Position numbers and translations under genes: made by a program. Shown here piece after piece: positions 1 to 12,959 of a stretch of 64,000 bases of DNA; within the stretch, counting starts at the first letter, position 1; the number at the start of each line of letters is the position of its first letter. The DNA comes from Haliclystus octoradiatus (lineage: Eukaryota > Cnidaria > Staurozoa > Stauromedusae > Haliclystidae): assembly GCA_916610825.1 (NCBI GenBank), contig OU744449.1, positions 1 through 64,000 on the forward strand, written 5' to 3'. The notes below the pieces were generated by a model. The model was not told the origin of the DNA, made no database searches, and saw only the letters and a program-made list of their open reading frames with translations.

Positions 1-1621
1 AAGATACTGAAAAATACGTGTTTTGAGCTCTGGTTTTTATACCTGTAACTACACAACCAAATACATGGTGAATCTCATACGTTTGGATATGATACAACAT
101 CTCCTGGAGAATGTATGTCCATTTTCAAATTGGCATTTGGAACCTCGTTTTGATGTCACTATTTGTTTGAAGTTGCCTAAAAAATACTCTATATCCTCGG
201 TTTCAAACCTATATTTTTTTTGCATCAACTATTCCTCTGCTGCCAATCTAACTTACCCCATAAGATGATTGCCATTGTATTGTTATTGAAGACGATGGAG
301 GTATTTTAAAACGCACCCAAAACTAAGAAAAAAATACGGAATATTGACCAAGAGTTTACAACTTTAAGATGAAAAAAAAATTAAAATTTGACCTCTAGAA
401 AAAAGGCTGTACTTATAGAGTATGAAGAGATTTTGATTTTGAGACCAATTTGTAGTGTACATTTTTTCCAACCTCTTTTTCAAGAAGTGCCTCATTGTCA
501 TGCAACTTCTACCACATTTGGTCTAAGTGTTCAGTAGCGATGGCAGAATGTTATAACATTGAAAACCTCCTGTATTTTCCATTATCTCTTCCAGTTTTAC
601 TGGATTGAGTTTACAGCCTCGTTCTGGTGAAGTCAAAGAGGATAAATGTTTAAAGACTGGTAACTAGACGTACGATTTTATTGAAAACTTCACAGGTCAG
701 ACAGAGACACAACCGAACATGCTTAATTCATTATCGAATTCAAAAAGTAGAGTTTCAACCTCCTTCTGGTAATGAAACAACATAAAACCTCTCTTTCAGT
801 ATCTACGTAGCCTCTTATTGAAGCAAAATATTTCTTTCACTAAACTGATCCTTACGTCAATATCTAACTGTGTGCCAAATCTCAGAGCAATCACTTAATA
901 GAACTCAGAGATCATAACAACCCTAACTTTGTTTTTTTTTTTGTTATTTTTCACTATTTGAGAGGCTGTCACAAGCCTCGTACTCAATTTCTTGAACTCA
1001 AACTTGGAAGAAAGATAGAACAAACAATTTTACATATTGTATCAAAGTTAAATTATTTTTGAGAAATTGTGAAGAGAGTTATTCAAAACTCATCAACTAT
1101 TCCTCTGCTGCCAATCTAACTGACCCCATAACATGATTGCCATTGTATTGTTATTGGAGACGATAGAGGTATCTAAAAACGCACCCAAAACTAAGAAAAA
1201 AATACGGAAAAATACGTGTTTTGAGCTCTGGTTTTGATACCTGTAACTAGACAACCAAATACATGGTGGATCTCATACGTTGGGATATGATACAACATCT
1301 CCTGGAGAATGTATTTCTATTTTCAAATTGGCATTTCGAACCTCGTTTTGATGTCACTATTTGTTTGAAATTGCCTAAAAAATACTCTATAACCTCGGTT
1401 TCAAACGTATATTTTTTTTGCATCAACTATTCCTCTGCTGCCAATCTAACTGACCCCATAACATGATTGCCATTGTATTGTTATTGGAGACGATAGAGGT
1501 ATTTTAAAACGCATCCAAAACTAAGAAAAAAATACGGAAAAATACGTGTTTTGAGCTCTGGTTTTGATACCTGTAACTAGACAACCAAATACATGGTGAA
1601 TCTCATACGTTGGGATATGAT

Positions 1622-4551
1622 ACAACATCTCCTGGAGAATGTATCTCCATTTTCAAATTTGCATTTCGAACCTCGTTTTGATGTCACTATTTGTTTTGTT
1701 TTGAAAAAAATATTTTGAAATTTTTCTAAGTCTTTTCCAAATTTTGTTTCATGGTTTTGAGCCTGGTAACTAGACATAAAATGGTACTGCGATGTTGGTA
1801 CTACATCCAGTGGTACAACTCGTAATGGAGATAACATTTCTGGTATCAAAAATACTCTTCAAAGCTTGCTCTGATGTCTAGTATTGTGCAAACCTCGTTT
1901 TCAAGAACTGACTAACCTCTCATTCATACTAATCATGCATTTGGGAAAATATTCCCTACAGTGTATGCTAATTGTATTTAACGTTTGACTGGTATCGAGT
2001 TATCATGGTCATTTCTAGAACATTGTCTCCCCCACAAAGAGATATTCATGATGGCGGCAAAAATTTACAAAAGTTTTATTTATTTTTTAATGTTTGAAGA
2101 CTGGTAACTAGAGATAGAATTGTACTGCGATGTTCTAAATACATACAATGATACAACACCTGATGGAGATTTTCTTACTGGTATCAAAAATAATATTGGA
2201 AACTCGTTCTAGTGTCTAGTGTTGTGCAAACCTCGTTTCCATGAACTGACTAACCTCTCATTCATACTAATCATGTATTTGGGAAAATATTCCCTACAGT
2301 GTATGCTAACTGTATTTAACTTTTGACTGGTATCGAGTTATCATGGTCATTTCTAGAACATTGTCTCCCCCACAAAGAGATATTCATGATGGCGGCAAAA
2401 ATTTAAAAAAGTTTTATTTATTTTTTAATGTTTGAAGACTGGTAACTAGAGATAGAATTGTACTGCGATGTTCAAAATACATACAATAATACAACACCTG
2501 ATGGAGATTTTCTTACTGGTATCAAAAATAATATTGGAAACTCGTTCTAGTGTCTAGTGTTGTGCAAACCTCGTTTCCATGAACTGACTAACCTCTCATT
2601 CATACTAATCATGTATTTGGGAAAATATTCCCTACAGTGTATGCTAACTGTATTTAACTTTTGACTGGTATCGAGTTATCATGGTCATTTCTAGAACATT
2701 TTCTCCCCCACAAAGAGATATTCATGATGGCGGCAAAAATTGACAAAAGTTTTATTTATTTTTTAATGTTTGAAGACTGGAAAAATACGGAAAAATACGT
2801 GTTTTGAGCTCTGGTTTTGATACCTGTAACTAGACAACCAAATACATGGTGAATCTCATACGTTGGGATATGATACAACATCTCCTGGAAAATGTATCTC
2901 CATTTTCAAATTGGCATTTCGAACCTCGTTTTGATGTCACTATTTGTTTGAAGTTGCTTAAAAAATACTCTATAACCTCGGTTTCAAACGTATATTTTTT
3001 TAGCATCAACTATTCCTCTGCTGCCAATCTAACTGACCCCATAACATGATTGCCATTGTATTGTTATTGAAGACGATAGAGGTATTTTAAAACGCACCCA
3101 AAACTAAGAAAAAAATACGGAAAAATACGTGTTTTGAGCTCTGGTTTTGATACCTGTAACTAGACAACCAAATACATGGTGAATCTCATACGTTGAGATA
3201 TGATACAACATCTCCTGGAGAATGTATGTCAATTTTCAAATTGGCATTTCGAACCTCGTTATGATGTCACTATTTGTTTGAAGTTGCTTAAAAAATACTC
3301 TATAACCTCGGTTTCAAACGTATATTTTTTTTCCATCAACTATTCCTCTGCTGCCAATCTAACTGACCCCATAACATGATTGCCATTGTATTGGAATTGA
3401 AGACGATAAAGGTATTTTAAAACGCACCCAAAACTAAGAAAAAAATACGGAAAAATATGTGTTTTGAGCTCTGGTTTTGATACCAGTAACTAGACAACCA
3501 AATACATGGTGAATCTGATACGTTGGAATATGATACAACATCTCCTGGAGAATGTATCTCCATTTTCAAATTGGCATTTCGAACCTCGTTCTGATGTCAC
3601 TATTTGTTTGAAGTTGCCTAAAAAATACTCTATAACCTCGGTTTCAAACGTATATTTTTTTTGCATCAACTATTCCTCTGCTGCCAATCTAACTGACCCC
3701 ATAACATGATTGCCATTGTATTGGTATTGAAGACGATAGAGGTATTTTAAAACGCACCCAAAACTAAGAAAAAAATACGGAATATTGACTAAGACTTCAC
3801 AACTTTAACATGAAAAAAAATTAAAATTTGACCTCTAGAAAAGAGGCTGTACTTATAGAGTATGAAGAGACTTTGATTTTGAGATCAATTTGTAGTGTAC
3901 ATTTTTTATAACCTCTTTTTCAAGAAGTGCCTCATTGTCATGCAACTTCTACCACATTTGGTCTAAGTGTTCAGTAGAGATGGCAGAATGTTATAACATT
4001 GAAAACCTCTTGTATTTTCCATTATCTCTTCCAGTTTTAGTGGATTGAGTTTTCAGCCTCGTTCTGGTGAAGTCAAAGAGGATAAATGTTTAAAGACTGG
4101 TAACTAGACGTACGATTGCATTGAAAACTTCACAGGTCAGACAGAGACACAACCGAACATGCTTAATTCATTTCCGAATTCAAAAAGTAGAGTTTCAACC
4201 TCCTTCTGGTAATGAAACTACAGTGAACCTCTCTTCCAGTATCTACGTAGCCTCTTACTCAAGCAAAATATTTCTTTCACTAAACTGATCCTGACGTCAA
4301 TATCTAACTGTGTGCCAAGTCTCAGAGCAATCACTTAATAGAACTCAGAGATCATAACAACCCTAACTTTGTTTTTTTTTTTTGTTTTTTTCACTTTTTG
4401 AGAGGCTGTCACGAGCCTCGTACTCAATTTCAGGTACTCAAATTTGGTAGAAAGAAAGAACAAACCATTTTACATATTGTATCAAAGTTACAATGTTTTT
4501 GAGAAATTCTGAAGAGAGTTATTCAAAACCCTAACTATTGGCCCCCCTCTA
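1622..4551. repeat. Copy 1 of the 4,982-bp duplicated subtelomeric unit
   Basis: This stretch matches 6,604-9,533 almost base for base at a constant offset of 4,982. Differences seen by eye are few: two near the left edge (1,636 and 1,661), one to three near 3,338-3,395, and none over long stretches. It starts inside an A monomer, spans three B, three A and one C block, and ends at the junction with the telomere tract. Confidence 0.95.
4529..4551. repeat. Satellite-telomere junction
   Basis: A single CCCTAA unit, then ctattggcccccctctat, then the regular tract. The same junction recurs at 9,511-9,533. In the older C block at 1,088 the equivalent place reads into an A monomer instead, so the junction is specific to telomere-bearing units. 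Confidence 0.85.
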
Positions 4552-6605
4552 TAACCCTAACCCTAACCCTAACCCTAACCCTAACCCTAACCCTAACCCT
4601 AACCCTAACCCTAACCCTAACCCTAACCCTAACCCTAACCCTAACCCTAACCCTAACCCTAACCCTAACCCTAACCCTAACCCTAACCCTAACCCTAACC
4701 CTAACCCTAACCCTAACCCTAACCCTAACCCTAACCCTAACCCTAACCCTAACCCTAACCCTAACCCTAACCCTAACCCTAACCCTAACCCTAACCCTAA
4801 CCCTAACCCTAACCCTAACCCTAACCCTAACCCTAACCCTAACCCTAACCCTAACCCTAACCCTAACCCTAACCCTAACCCTAACCCTAACCCTAACCCT
4901 AACCCTAACCCTAACCCTAACCCTAACCCTAACCCTAACCCTAACCCTAACCCTAACCCTAACCCTAACCCTAACCCTAACCCTAACCCTAACCCTAACC
5001 CTAACCCTAACCCTAACCCTAACCCTAACCCTAACCCTAACCCTAACCCTAACCCTAACCCTAACCCTAACCCTAACCCTAACCCTAACCCTAACCCACC
5101 CTAACCCTAACCCTAACCCTAACCCTAACCCTAACCCTAACCCTAACCCTAACCCTAACCCTAACCCTAACCCTAACCCTAACCCTAACCCTAACCCTAA
5201 CCCTAACCCTAACCCTAACCCTAACCCTAACCCTAACCCTAACCCTAACCCTAACCCTAACCCTAACCCTAACCCTAACCCTAACCCTAACCCTAACCCT
5301 AACCCTAACCCTAACCCTAACCCTAACCCTAACCCTAACCCTAACCCTAACCCTAACCCTAACCCTAACCCTAACCCTAACCCTAACCCTAACCCTAACC
5401 CTAACCCTAACCCTAACCCTAACCCTAACCCTAACCCTAACCCTAACCCTAACCCTAACCCTAACCCTAACCCTAACCCTAACCCTAACCCTAACCCTAA
5501 CCCTAACCCTAACCCTAACCCTAACCCTAACCCTAACCCTAACCCTAACCCTAACCCTAACCCTAACCCTAACCCTAACCCTAACCCTAACCCTAACCCT
5601 AACCCTAACCCTAACCCTAACCCTAACCCTAACCCTAACCCTAACCCTAACCCTAACCCTAACCCTAACCCTAACCCTAACCCTAACCCTAACCCTAACC
5701 CTAACCCTAACCCTAACCCTAACCCTAACCCTAACCCTAACCCTAACCCTAACCCTAACCCTAACCCTAACCCTAACCCTAACCCTAACCCTAACCCTAA
5801 CCCTAACCCTAACCCTAACCCTAACCCTAACCCTAACCCTAACCCTAACCCTAACCCTAACCCTAACCCTAACCCTAACCCTAACCCTAACCCTAACCCT
5901 AACCCTAACCCTAACCCTAACCCTAACCCTAACCCTAACCCTAACCCTAACCCTAACCCTAACCCTAACCCTAACCCTAACCCTAACCCTAACCCTAACC
6001 CTAACCCTAACCCTAACCCTAACCCTAACCCTAACCCTAACCCTAACCCTAACCCTAACCCTAACCCTAACCCTAACCCTAACCCTAACCCTAACCCTAA
6101 CCCTAACCCTAACCCTAACCCTAACCCTAACCCTAACCCTAACCCTAACCCTAACCCTAACCCTAACCCTAACCCTAACCCTAACCCTAACCCTAACCCT
6201 AACCCTAACCCTAACCCTAACCCTAACCCTAACCCTAACCCTAACCCTAACCCTAACCCTAACCCTAACCCTAACCCTAACCCTAACCCTAACCCTAACC
6301 CTAACCCTAACCCTAACCCTAACCCTAACCCTAACCCTAACCCTAACCCTAACCCTAACCCTAACCCTAACCCTAACCCTAACCCTAACCCTAACCCTAA
6401 CCCTAACCCTAACCCTAACCCTAACCCTAACCCTAACCCTAACCCTAACCCTAACCCTAACCCTAACCCTAACCCTAACCCTAACCCTAACCCTAACCCT
6501 AACCCTAACCCTAACCCTAACCCTAACCCTAACCCTAACCCTAACCCTAACCCTAACCCTAACCCTAACCCTAACCCTAACCCTAACCCTAACCCTAACC
6601 CTAAC
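4552..6605. repeat. Telomere repeat tract 1, (CCCTAA)n, about 342 units
   Basis: About 2,054 bp of uninterrupted CCCTAA with one irregular unit at about 5,096-5,100 (CCCA before the next CCC), which shifts the repeat phase. The right edge passes directly into the middle of an A monomer at 6,604 with two or three bases of shared sequence. The purity over 2 kb points to a recent origin or active homogenisation. It is interstitial in this window, being flanked on both sides by satellite. Confidence 0.98.
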
Positions 6606-9533
6606 AACATCTCCTGGAAAATGTATCTCCATTTTCAAATTGGCATTTCGAACCTCGTTTTGATGTCACTATTTGTTTTGTTTTGAAAAAAATATTTTGA
6701 AATTTTTCTAAGTCTTTTCCAAATTTTGTTTCATGGTTTTGAGCCTGGTAACTAGACATAAAATGGTACTGCGATGTTGGTACTACATCCAGTGGTACAA
6801 CTCGTAATGGAGATAACATTTCTGGTATCAAAAATACTCTTCAAAGCTTGCTCTGATGTCTAGTATTGTGCAAACCTCGTTTTCAAGAACTGACTAACCT
6901 CTCATTCATACTAATCATGCATTTGGGAAAATATTCCCTACAGTGTATGCTAATTGTATTTAACGTTTGACTGGTATCGAGTTATCATGGTCATTTCTAG
7001 AACATTGTCTCCCCCACAAAGAGATATTCATGATGGCGGCAAAAATTTACAAAAGTTTTATTTATTTTTTAATGTTTGAAGACTGGTAACTAGAGATAGA
7101 ATTGTACTGCGATGTTCTAAATACATACAATGATACAACACCTGATGGAGATTTTCTTACTGGTATCAAAAATAATATTGGAAACTCGTTCTAGTGTCTA
7201 GTGTTGTGCAAACCTCGTTTCCATGAACTGACTAACCTCTCATTCATACTAATCATGTATTTGGGAAAATATTCCCTACAGTGTATGCTAACTGTATTTA
7301 ACTTTTGACTGGTATCGAGTTATCATGGTCATTTCTAGAACATTGTCTCCCCCACAAAGAGATATTCATGATGGCGGCAAAAATTTAAAAAAGTTTTATT
7401 TATTTTTTAATGTTTGAAGACTGGTAACTAGAGATAGAATTGTACTGCGATGTTCAAAATACATACAATAATACAACACCTGATGGAGATTTTCTTACTG
7501 GTATCAAAAATAATATTGGAAACTCGTTCTAGTGTCTAGTGTTGTGCAAACCTCGTTTCCATGAACTGACTAACCTCTCATTCATACTAATCATGTATTT
7601 GGGAAAATATTCCCTACAGTGTATGCTAACTGTATTTAACTTTTGACTGGTATCGAGTTATCATGGTCATTTCTAGAACATTTTCTCCCCCACAAAGAGA
7701 TATTCATGATGGCGGCAAAAATTGACAAAAGTTTTATTTATTTTTTAATGTTTGAAGACTGGAAAAATACGGAAAAATACGTGTTTTGAGCTCTGGTTTT
7801 GATACCTGTAACTAGACAACCAAATACATGGTGAATCTCATACGTTGGGATATGATACAACATCTCCTGGAAAATGTATCTCCATTTTCAAATTGGCATT
7901 TCGAACCTCGTTTTGATGTCACTATTTGTTTGAAGTTGCTTAAAAAATACTCTATAACCTCGGTTTCAAACGTATATTTTTTTAGCATCAACTATTCCTC
8001 TGCTGCCAATCTAACTGACCCCATAACATGATTGCCATTGTATTGTTATTGAAGACGATAGAGGTATTTTAAAACGCACCCAAAACTAAGAAAAAAATAC
8101 GGAAAAATACGTGTTTTGAGCTCTGGTTTTGATACCTGTAACTAGACAACCAAATACATGGTGAATCTCATACGTTGAGATATGATACAACATCTCCTGG
8201 AGAATGTATGTCAATTTTCAAATTGGCATTTCGAACCTCGTTATGATGTCACTATTTGTTTGAAGTTGCTTAAAAAATACTCTATAACCTCGGTTTCAAA
8301 CGTATATTTTTTTTCCAACAACTATTCCTCTGCTGCCAATCTAACTGACCCCATAACATGATTGCCATTGTATTGGTATTGAAGACGATAAAGGTATTTT
8401 AAAACGCACCCAAAACTAAGAAAAAAATACGGAAAAATATGTGTTTTGAGCTCTGGTTTTGATACCAGTAACTAGACAACCAAATACATGGTGAATCTGA
8501 TACGTTGGAATATGATACAACATCTCCTGGAGAATGTATCTCCATTTTCAAATTGGCATTTCGAACCTCGTTCTGATGTCACTATTTGTTTGAAGTTGCC
8601 TAAAAAATACTCTATAACCTCGGTTTCAAACGTATATTTTTTTTGCATCAACTATTCCTCTGCTGCCAATCTAACTGACCCCATAACATGATTGCCATTG
8701 TATTGGTATTGAAGACGATAGAGGTATTTTAAAACGCACCCAAAACTAAGAAAAAAATACGGAATATTGACTAAGACTTCACAACTTTAACATGAAAAAA
8801 AATTAAAATTTGACCTCTAGAAAAGAGGCTGTACTTATAGAGTATGAAGAGACTTTGATTTTGAGATCAATTTGTAGTGTACATTTTTTATAACCTCTTT
8901 TTCAAGAAGTGCCTCATTGTCATGCAACTTCTACCACATTTGGTCTAAGTGTTCAGTAGAGATGGCAGAATGTTATAACATTGAAAACCTCTTGTATTTT
9001 CCATTATCTCTTCCAGTTTTAGTGGATTGAGTTTTCAGCCTCGTTCTGGTGAAGTCAAAGAGGATAAATGTTTAAAGACTGGTAACTAGACGTACGATTG
9101 CATTGAAAACTTCACAGGTCAGACAGAGACACAACCGAACATGCTTAATTCATTTCCGAATTCAAAAAGTAGAGTTTCAACCTCCTTCTGGTAATGAAAC
9201 TACAGTGAACCTCTCTTCCAGTATCTACGTAGCCTCTTACTCAAGCAAAATATTTCTTTCACTAAACTGATCCTGACGTCAATATCTAACTGTGTGCCAA
9301 GTCTCAGAGCAATCACTTAATAGAACTCAGAGATCATAACAACCCTAACTTTGTTTTTTTTTTTTGTTTTTTTCACTTTTTGAGAGGCTGTCACGAGCCT
9401 CGTACTCAATTTCAGGTACTCAAATTTGGTAGAAAGAAAGAACAAACCATTTTACATATTGTATCAAAGTTACAATGTTTTTGAGAAATTCTGAAGAGAG
9501 TTATTCAAAACCCTAACTATTGGCCCCCCTCTA
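6604..9533. repeat. Copy 2 of the duplicated subtelomeric unit
   Basis: Direct repeat of 1,622-4,551. It begins within an A monomer immediately after telomere tract 1 and ends in the same C-block junction before tract 2. Its first bases match the A monomer at 2,876 better than the one at 1,622, so the breakpoint may not have come from the exact tandem neighbour. Confidence 0.95.
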
Positions 9534-10647
9534 TAACCCTAACCCTAACCCTAACCCTAACCCTAACCCTAACCCTAACCCTAACCCTAACCCTAACCCT
9601 AACCCTAACCCTAACCCTAACCCTAACCCTAACCCTAACCCTAACCCTAACCCTAACCCTAACCCTAACCCTAACCCTAACCCTAACCCTAACCCTAACC
9701 CTAACCCTAACCCTAACCCTAACCCTAACCCTAACCCTAACCCTAACCCTAACCCTAACCCTAACCCTAACCCTAACCCTAACCCTAACCCTAACCCTAA
9801 CCCTAACCCTAACCCTAACCCTAACCCTAACCCTAACCCTAACCCTAACCCTAACCCTAACCCTAACCCTAACCCTAACCCTAACCCTAACCCTAACCCT
9901 AACCCTAACCCTAACCCTAACCCTAACCCTAACCCTAACCCTAACCCTAACCCTAACCCTAACCCTAACCCTAACCCTAACCCTAACCCTAACCCTAACC
10001 CTAACCCTAACCCTAACCCTAACCCTAACCCTAACCCTAACCCTAACCCTAACCCTAACCCTAACCCTAACCCTAACCCTAACCCTAACCCTAACCCTAA
10101 CCCTAACCCTAACCCTAACCCTAACCCTAACCCTAACCCTAACCCTAACCCTAACCCTAACCCTAACCCTAACCCTAACCCTAACCCTAACCCTAACCCT
10201 AACCCTAACCCTAACCCTAACCCTAACCCTAACCCTAACCCTAACCCTAACCCTAACCCTAACCCTAACCCTAACCCTAACCCTAACCCTAACCCTAACC
10301 CTAACCCTAACCCTAACCCTAACCCTAACCCTAACCCTAACCCTAACCCTAACCCTAACCCTAACCCTAACCCTAACCCTAACCCTAACCCTAACCCTAA
10401 CCCTAACCCTAACCCTAACCCTAACCCTAACCCTAACCCTAACCCTAACCCTAACCCTAACCCTAACCCTAACCCTAACCCTAACCCTAACCCTAACCCT
10501 AACCCTAACCCTAACCCTAACCCTAACCCTAACCCTAACCCTAACCCTAACCCTAACCCTAACCCTAACCCTAACCCTAACCCTAACCCTAACCCTAACC
10601 CTAACCCTAACCCTAACCCTAACCCTAACCCTAACCCTAACCCTAAC
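9534..10647. repeat. Telomere repeat tract 2, (CCCTAA)n, about 185 units
   Basis: About 1,114 bp of perfect CCCTAA. The left edge is the standard C-block junction. The right edge (ccctaacgcagatcag) passes into non-satellite DNA that continues into the chromosome. The orientation is what a left chromosome end would show, so this tract may mark a former terminus to which satellite-telomere units were later added. Confidence 0.98.
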
Positions 10648-11016
10648 GCAGATCAGACATCAAGAAGATCAGATAATGACGTTTAGACAGTAGACGTTTA
10701 GGACTCAATAAAATATCGCATAATACAATTTATGAAATTTCTCAGTCTGAGCAACTATTGCGTCATCCGTCAATCATCATCATGACTATTTATTATACTA
10801 GAATACCAGTTACAGGCAATGCGTGTTGTAGAGGCTACATGCATATATTAGCTACATGCATAGGGGCTATAACGTCCACAAATATCAAAAAATTGATTAA
10901 TAGCAGATAATAAGAGATGCATTATTTACACATTTATGTTTGCAAAATTATTTTATTGTAGCCTACATTATTTATTGTTCTTCAACTGTGAGACTTGGTG
11001 ATGGCAATTTATGTAT
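10648..11016. other. Non-coding AT-rich sequence
   Basis: No gene seen. It follows the telomere tract directly and contains stop-rich DNA in all frames, with a short repeat of gctacatgcat at about 10,831-10,860. Confidence 0.6.
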
Positions 11017-11082
11017 TTACGGGATACCGTGGATAACCCTGGAGCATGCTACATATAGCTGACCATGAGTTATAAAATTGAA
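11017..11082 (-). pseudogene. Helitron / PIF1-like helicase C-terminal relic
   Basis: On the minus strand a short frame reads through THGQLYVACSR, a strongly conserved motif near the C-terminus of PIF1-type helicases and especially of Helitron Rep-Hel proteins, followed by a stop at 11,017. Nothing else of the helicase or a Rep domain could be read, so this is a small decayed fragment. Known of the family: this motif lies in the RecD2/PIF1 2A domain of rolling-circle transposons. It could come from a cellular PIF1, but the Helitron-like wording of the motif favours a transposon. Confidence 0.62.
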
Positions 11083-12012
11083 TTTGATAATTTCTTTGCC
11101 ATATTTGCAATTTCTTCTTCTCATAATCGTCTAGAAATAATTTCATAGCGATCCGAGATAAATCGGATAATTATAGGCGAATCAGATTCAACATATTTGA
11201 ATCGGATTCTATAATTAGTTTAATTTATAATAACATCCTTGTAGAATCATCATCATCAAATTCATCACGTGTTCCCTAAATTGAGTTGATTAACGCAAAT
11301 GTTCTTTCTAAGTTGTAATAAGGAAGCAAAGCATTCCTAAATGCTACTTCTAAGTAATCTGAATTTGAAAAGGATATTAAGTGAGATTTTGCCCTCTATT
11401 CTCTTTCACTAATTCAATCAGATCACATTAAGTTGGTCAATTGTTGACCACTGGGCAGCACCGGTACCAACGATTTGTGACATTTGTTACCTGAACGCAA
11501 TCTGAAAACTATTTCATTTGAAACTTGACTGATGATAATATCATCATGATTAACATTTGTAGTGCTGTTTTAAGAATGTGTGTATTTCACTCAGGGTTTT
11601 AATTTACAGTTTTACATTTTGTTCGAGCTATACGGATCAATTCTATATCCTCGTTTGTGCCTGTTTACAACTTGCATTCTTGAGTTCGGAGTTTTAACTC
11701 GTCTTGCTCCTGTCGTGCTTATGTAATAGGCACACGCAATTGCTGGACACACTTTAACATGTGATATACATGAATAAGCAGGACAAAGGAAATGGCTAGT
11801 TTGCATTGATGACATTGATATCTCTGCTCGCTGCTTTTACTATATCACCGTCATAAAAGCTTAAACTTGTCACATTTCATGTGTTTGTAAATGTGTGAAC
11901 TTTCGCTCCACTTGCAGACATAAATAGTCGACATAGATCATTGAAATTTGAGAAAATTGAGAAGTAAATTGACGGTTGCTCGTCAATCGTGAACTATACG
12001 CAAAGTCCAGTT
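11083..12012. other. Non-coding interval
   Basis: No supportable gene. There is a small cluster of cggat motifs at 11,150-11,215 that resembles the cggat-rich ends of the element at 49,251-50,837. Otherwise it is AT-rich with frequent stops. Confidence 0.5.
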
Positions 12013-12770
12013 AAATTAAAAAATTTGGATTCAGCAGAATAAGCTCCTGAACAATAAGTCCACTTAACTGTAGCTATGCAATTTCTAAGCATTTTAATTA
12101 GCATTTTATTTATTTCCAAGAGTCTGTAATAAATACATCCATGTCATTCTAATTTTGTTTACATTTAAACAATAGCCGCGGTACAATTGTTACTTTTCAT
12201 GGATTAATAAATGCGTAGAAAGAACACATACATACACACAGGCACGACGAATGGATCTCTATTTGTATATAGATAAGTGGCCTAGATAGATAATTGAAAT
12301 TTAAAATACTTGGATTCAGCAGAATGTATTCCTGTAAAATTTCCTTCTTGTATAAAAATAAGTTCCCATAGTTATGCTATTTCTAAAGCATATCAAAATA
12401 TTTAAATTGGAATTTTACAATTTTATTATTTCCGTGGGCCTTTATATAATTACTTGATACATCCTTGTTATTCTAAACCTGTTTACATTAAAATAATAGC
12501 AGCGGCGACGATCGTCGGAACACCATGACAACAGAGAAACGGACACCTACTCGACAAAAAGAACGACACTGGCGTTGTAAATATCTTACTTTTTTGCAGA
12601 AAATCGTTAATATCTCTTCATACAATAAAAATCTAGAATACATTATTAGCGCAGCTCGCTGTTTGGACAACGACGATCATTTTAAGCTATAGTTTGTCAC
12701 ATTTCATAGATTAATAAATGCGTGAAAAGAACACATACATACACACAGGCACGCACGGATCTCTATATAG
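12013..12770. repeat. Diverged direct repeat pair
   Basis: Two related copies lie in the same orientation, about 12,013-12,275 and 12,311-12,770. Shared landmarks in order are ttggattcagcagaat, an A/T-rich middle with tatgc and catcc, gtttacatt, aatagc, gattaataaatgcgt, and acacatacatacacacag followed by ggatctctat. The second copy carries about 190 bp of extra sequence (about 12,500-12,690) between gtttacatt and the conserved tail. Confidence 0.75.
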
Positions 12771-12959
12771 ATACTTCAAGAGTTGACTGCTGTGGTTTTA
12801 TAGGATATCACCATTATCGGATAGTACCTTTCCCGACGTCTTAGAATAGATCAACGATTGTCTAGACCCCCCTCTCATTAAAAATTACTAGAATGCGAGA
12901 GACGCGAGAAAGAAGACTTGCAGTTATTTTTGTACATATATTTTCTCAGTAATGAATAC

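Larger units (their letters stand above)
1..4551. repeat. Subtelomeric satellite array (A, B and C monomers)
   Basis: This block is built of three related tandem families. A monomers have a 330-bp period, with equivalent points near 1,207 and 1,537 and again near 2,791, 3,121 and 3,451. B monomers have a period of about 338-340 bp, at about 1,750-2,090, 2,093-2,430 and 2,431-2,770. A C block of about 740 bp occurs at 345-1,090 and again at 3,784-4,528. All families share the short motif ggtaactaga, so they probably descend from one ancestor. The order is A-C-A-A-B-B-B-A-A-A-C. The 67-codon open frames in A monomers arise from the repeat and look non-coding. The first C block runs straight into an A monomer, while the second runs into telomere repeats. 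Confidence 0.93.

Noticed and set aside
4535..6638. Very long open frames of alternating Leu-Gly, Val-Arg or Asn-Pro (both strands, also 9,520-10,686)
   Set aside because: They are translations of the telomere hexamer, which lacks stops in several frames; no gene is implied.
1263..8691. Repeated 67-codon plus-strand frames and 76-90-codon minus-strand frames in the satellites
   Set aside because: Each is carried by a repeat monomer, begins and ends at monomer-fixed positions, and shows no codon-level conservation or known domain.
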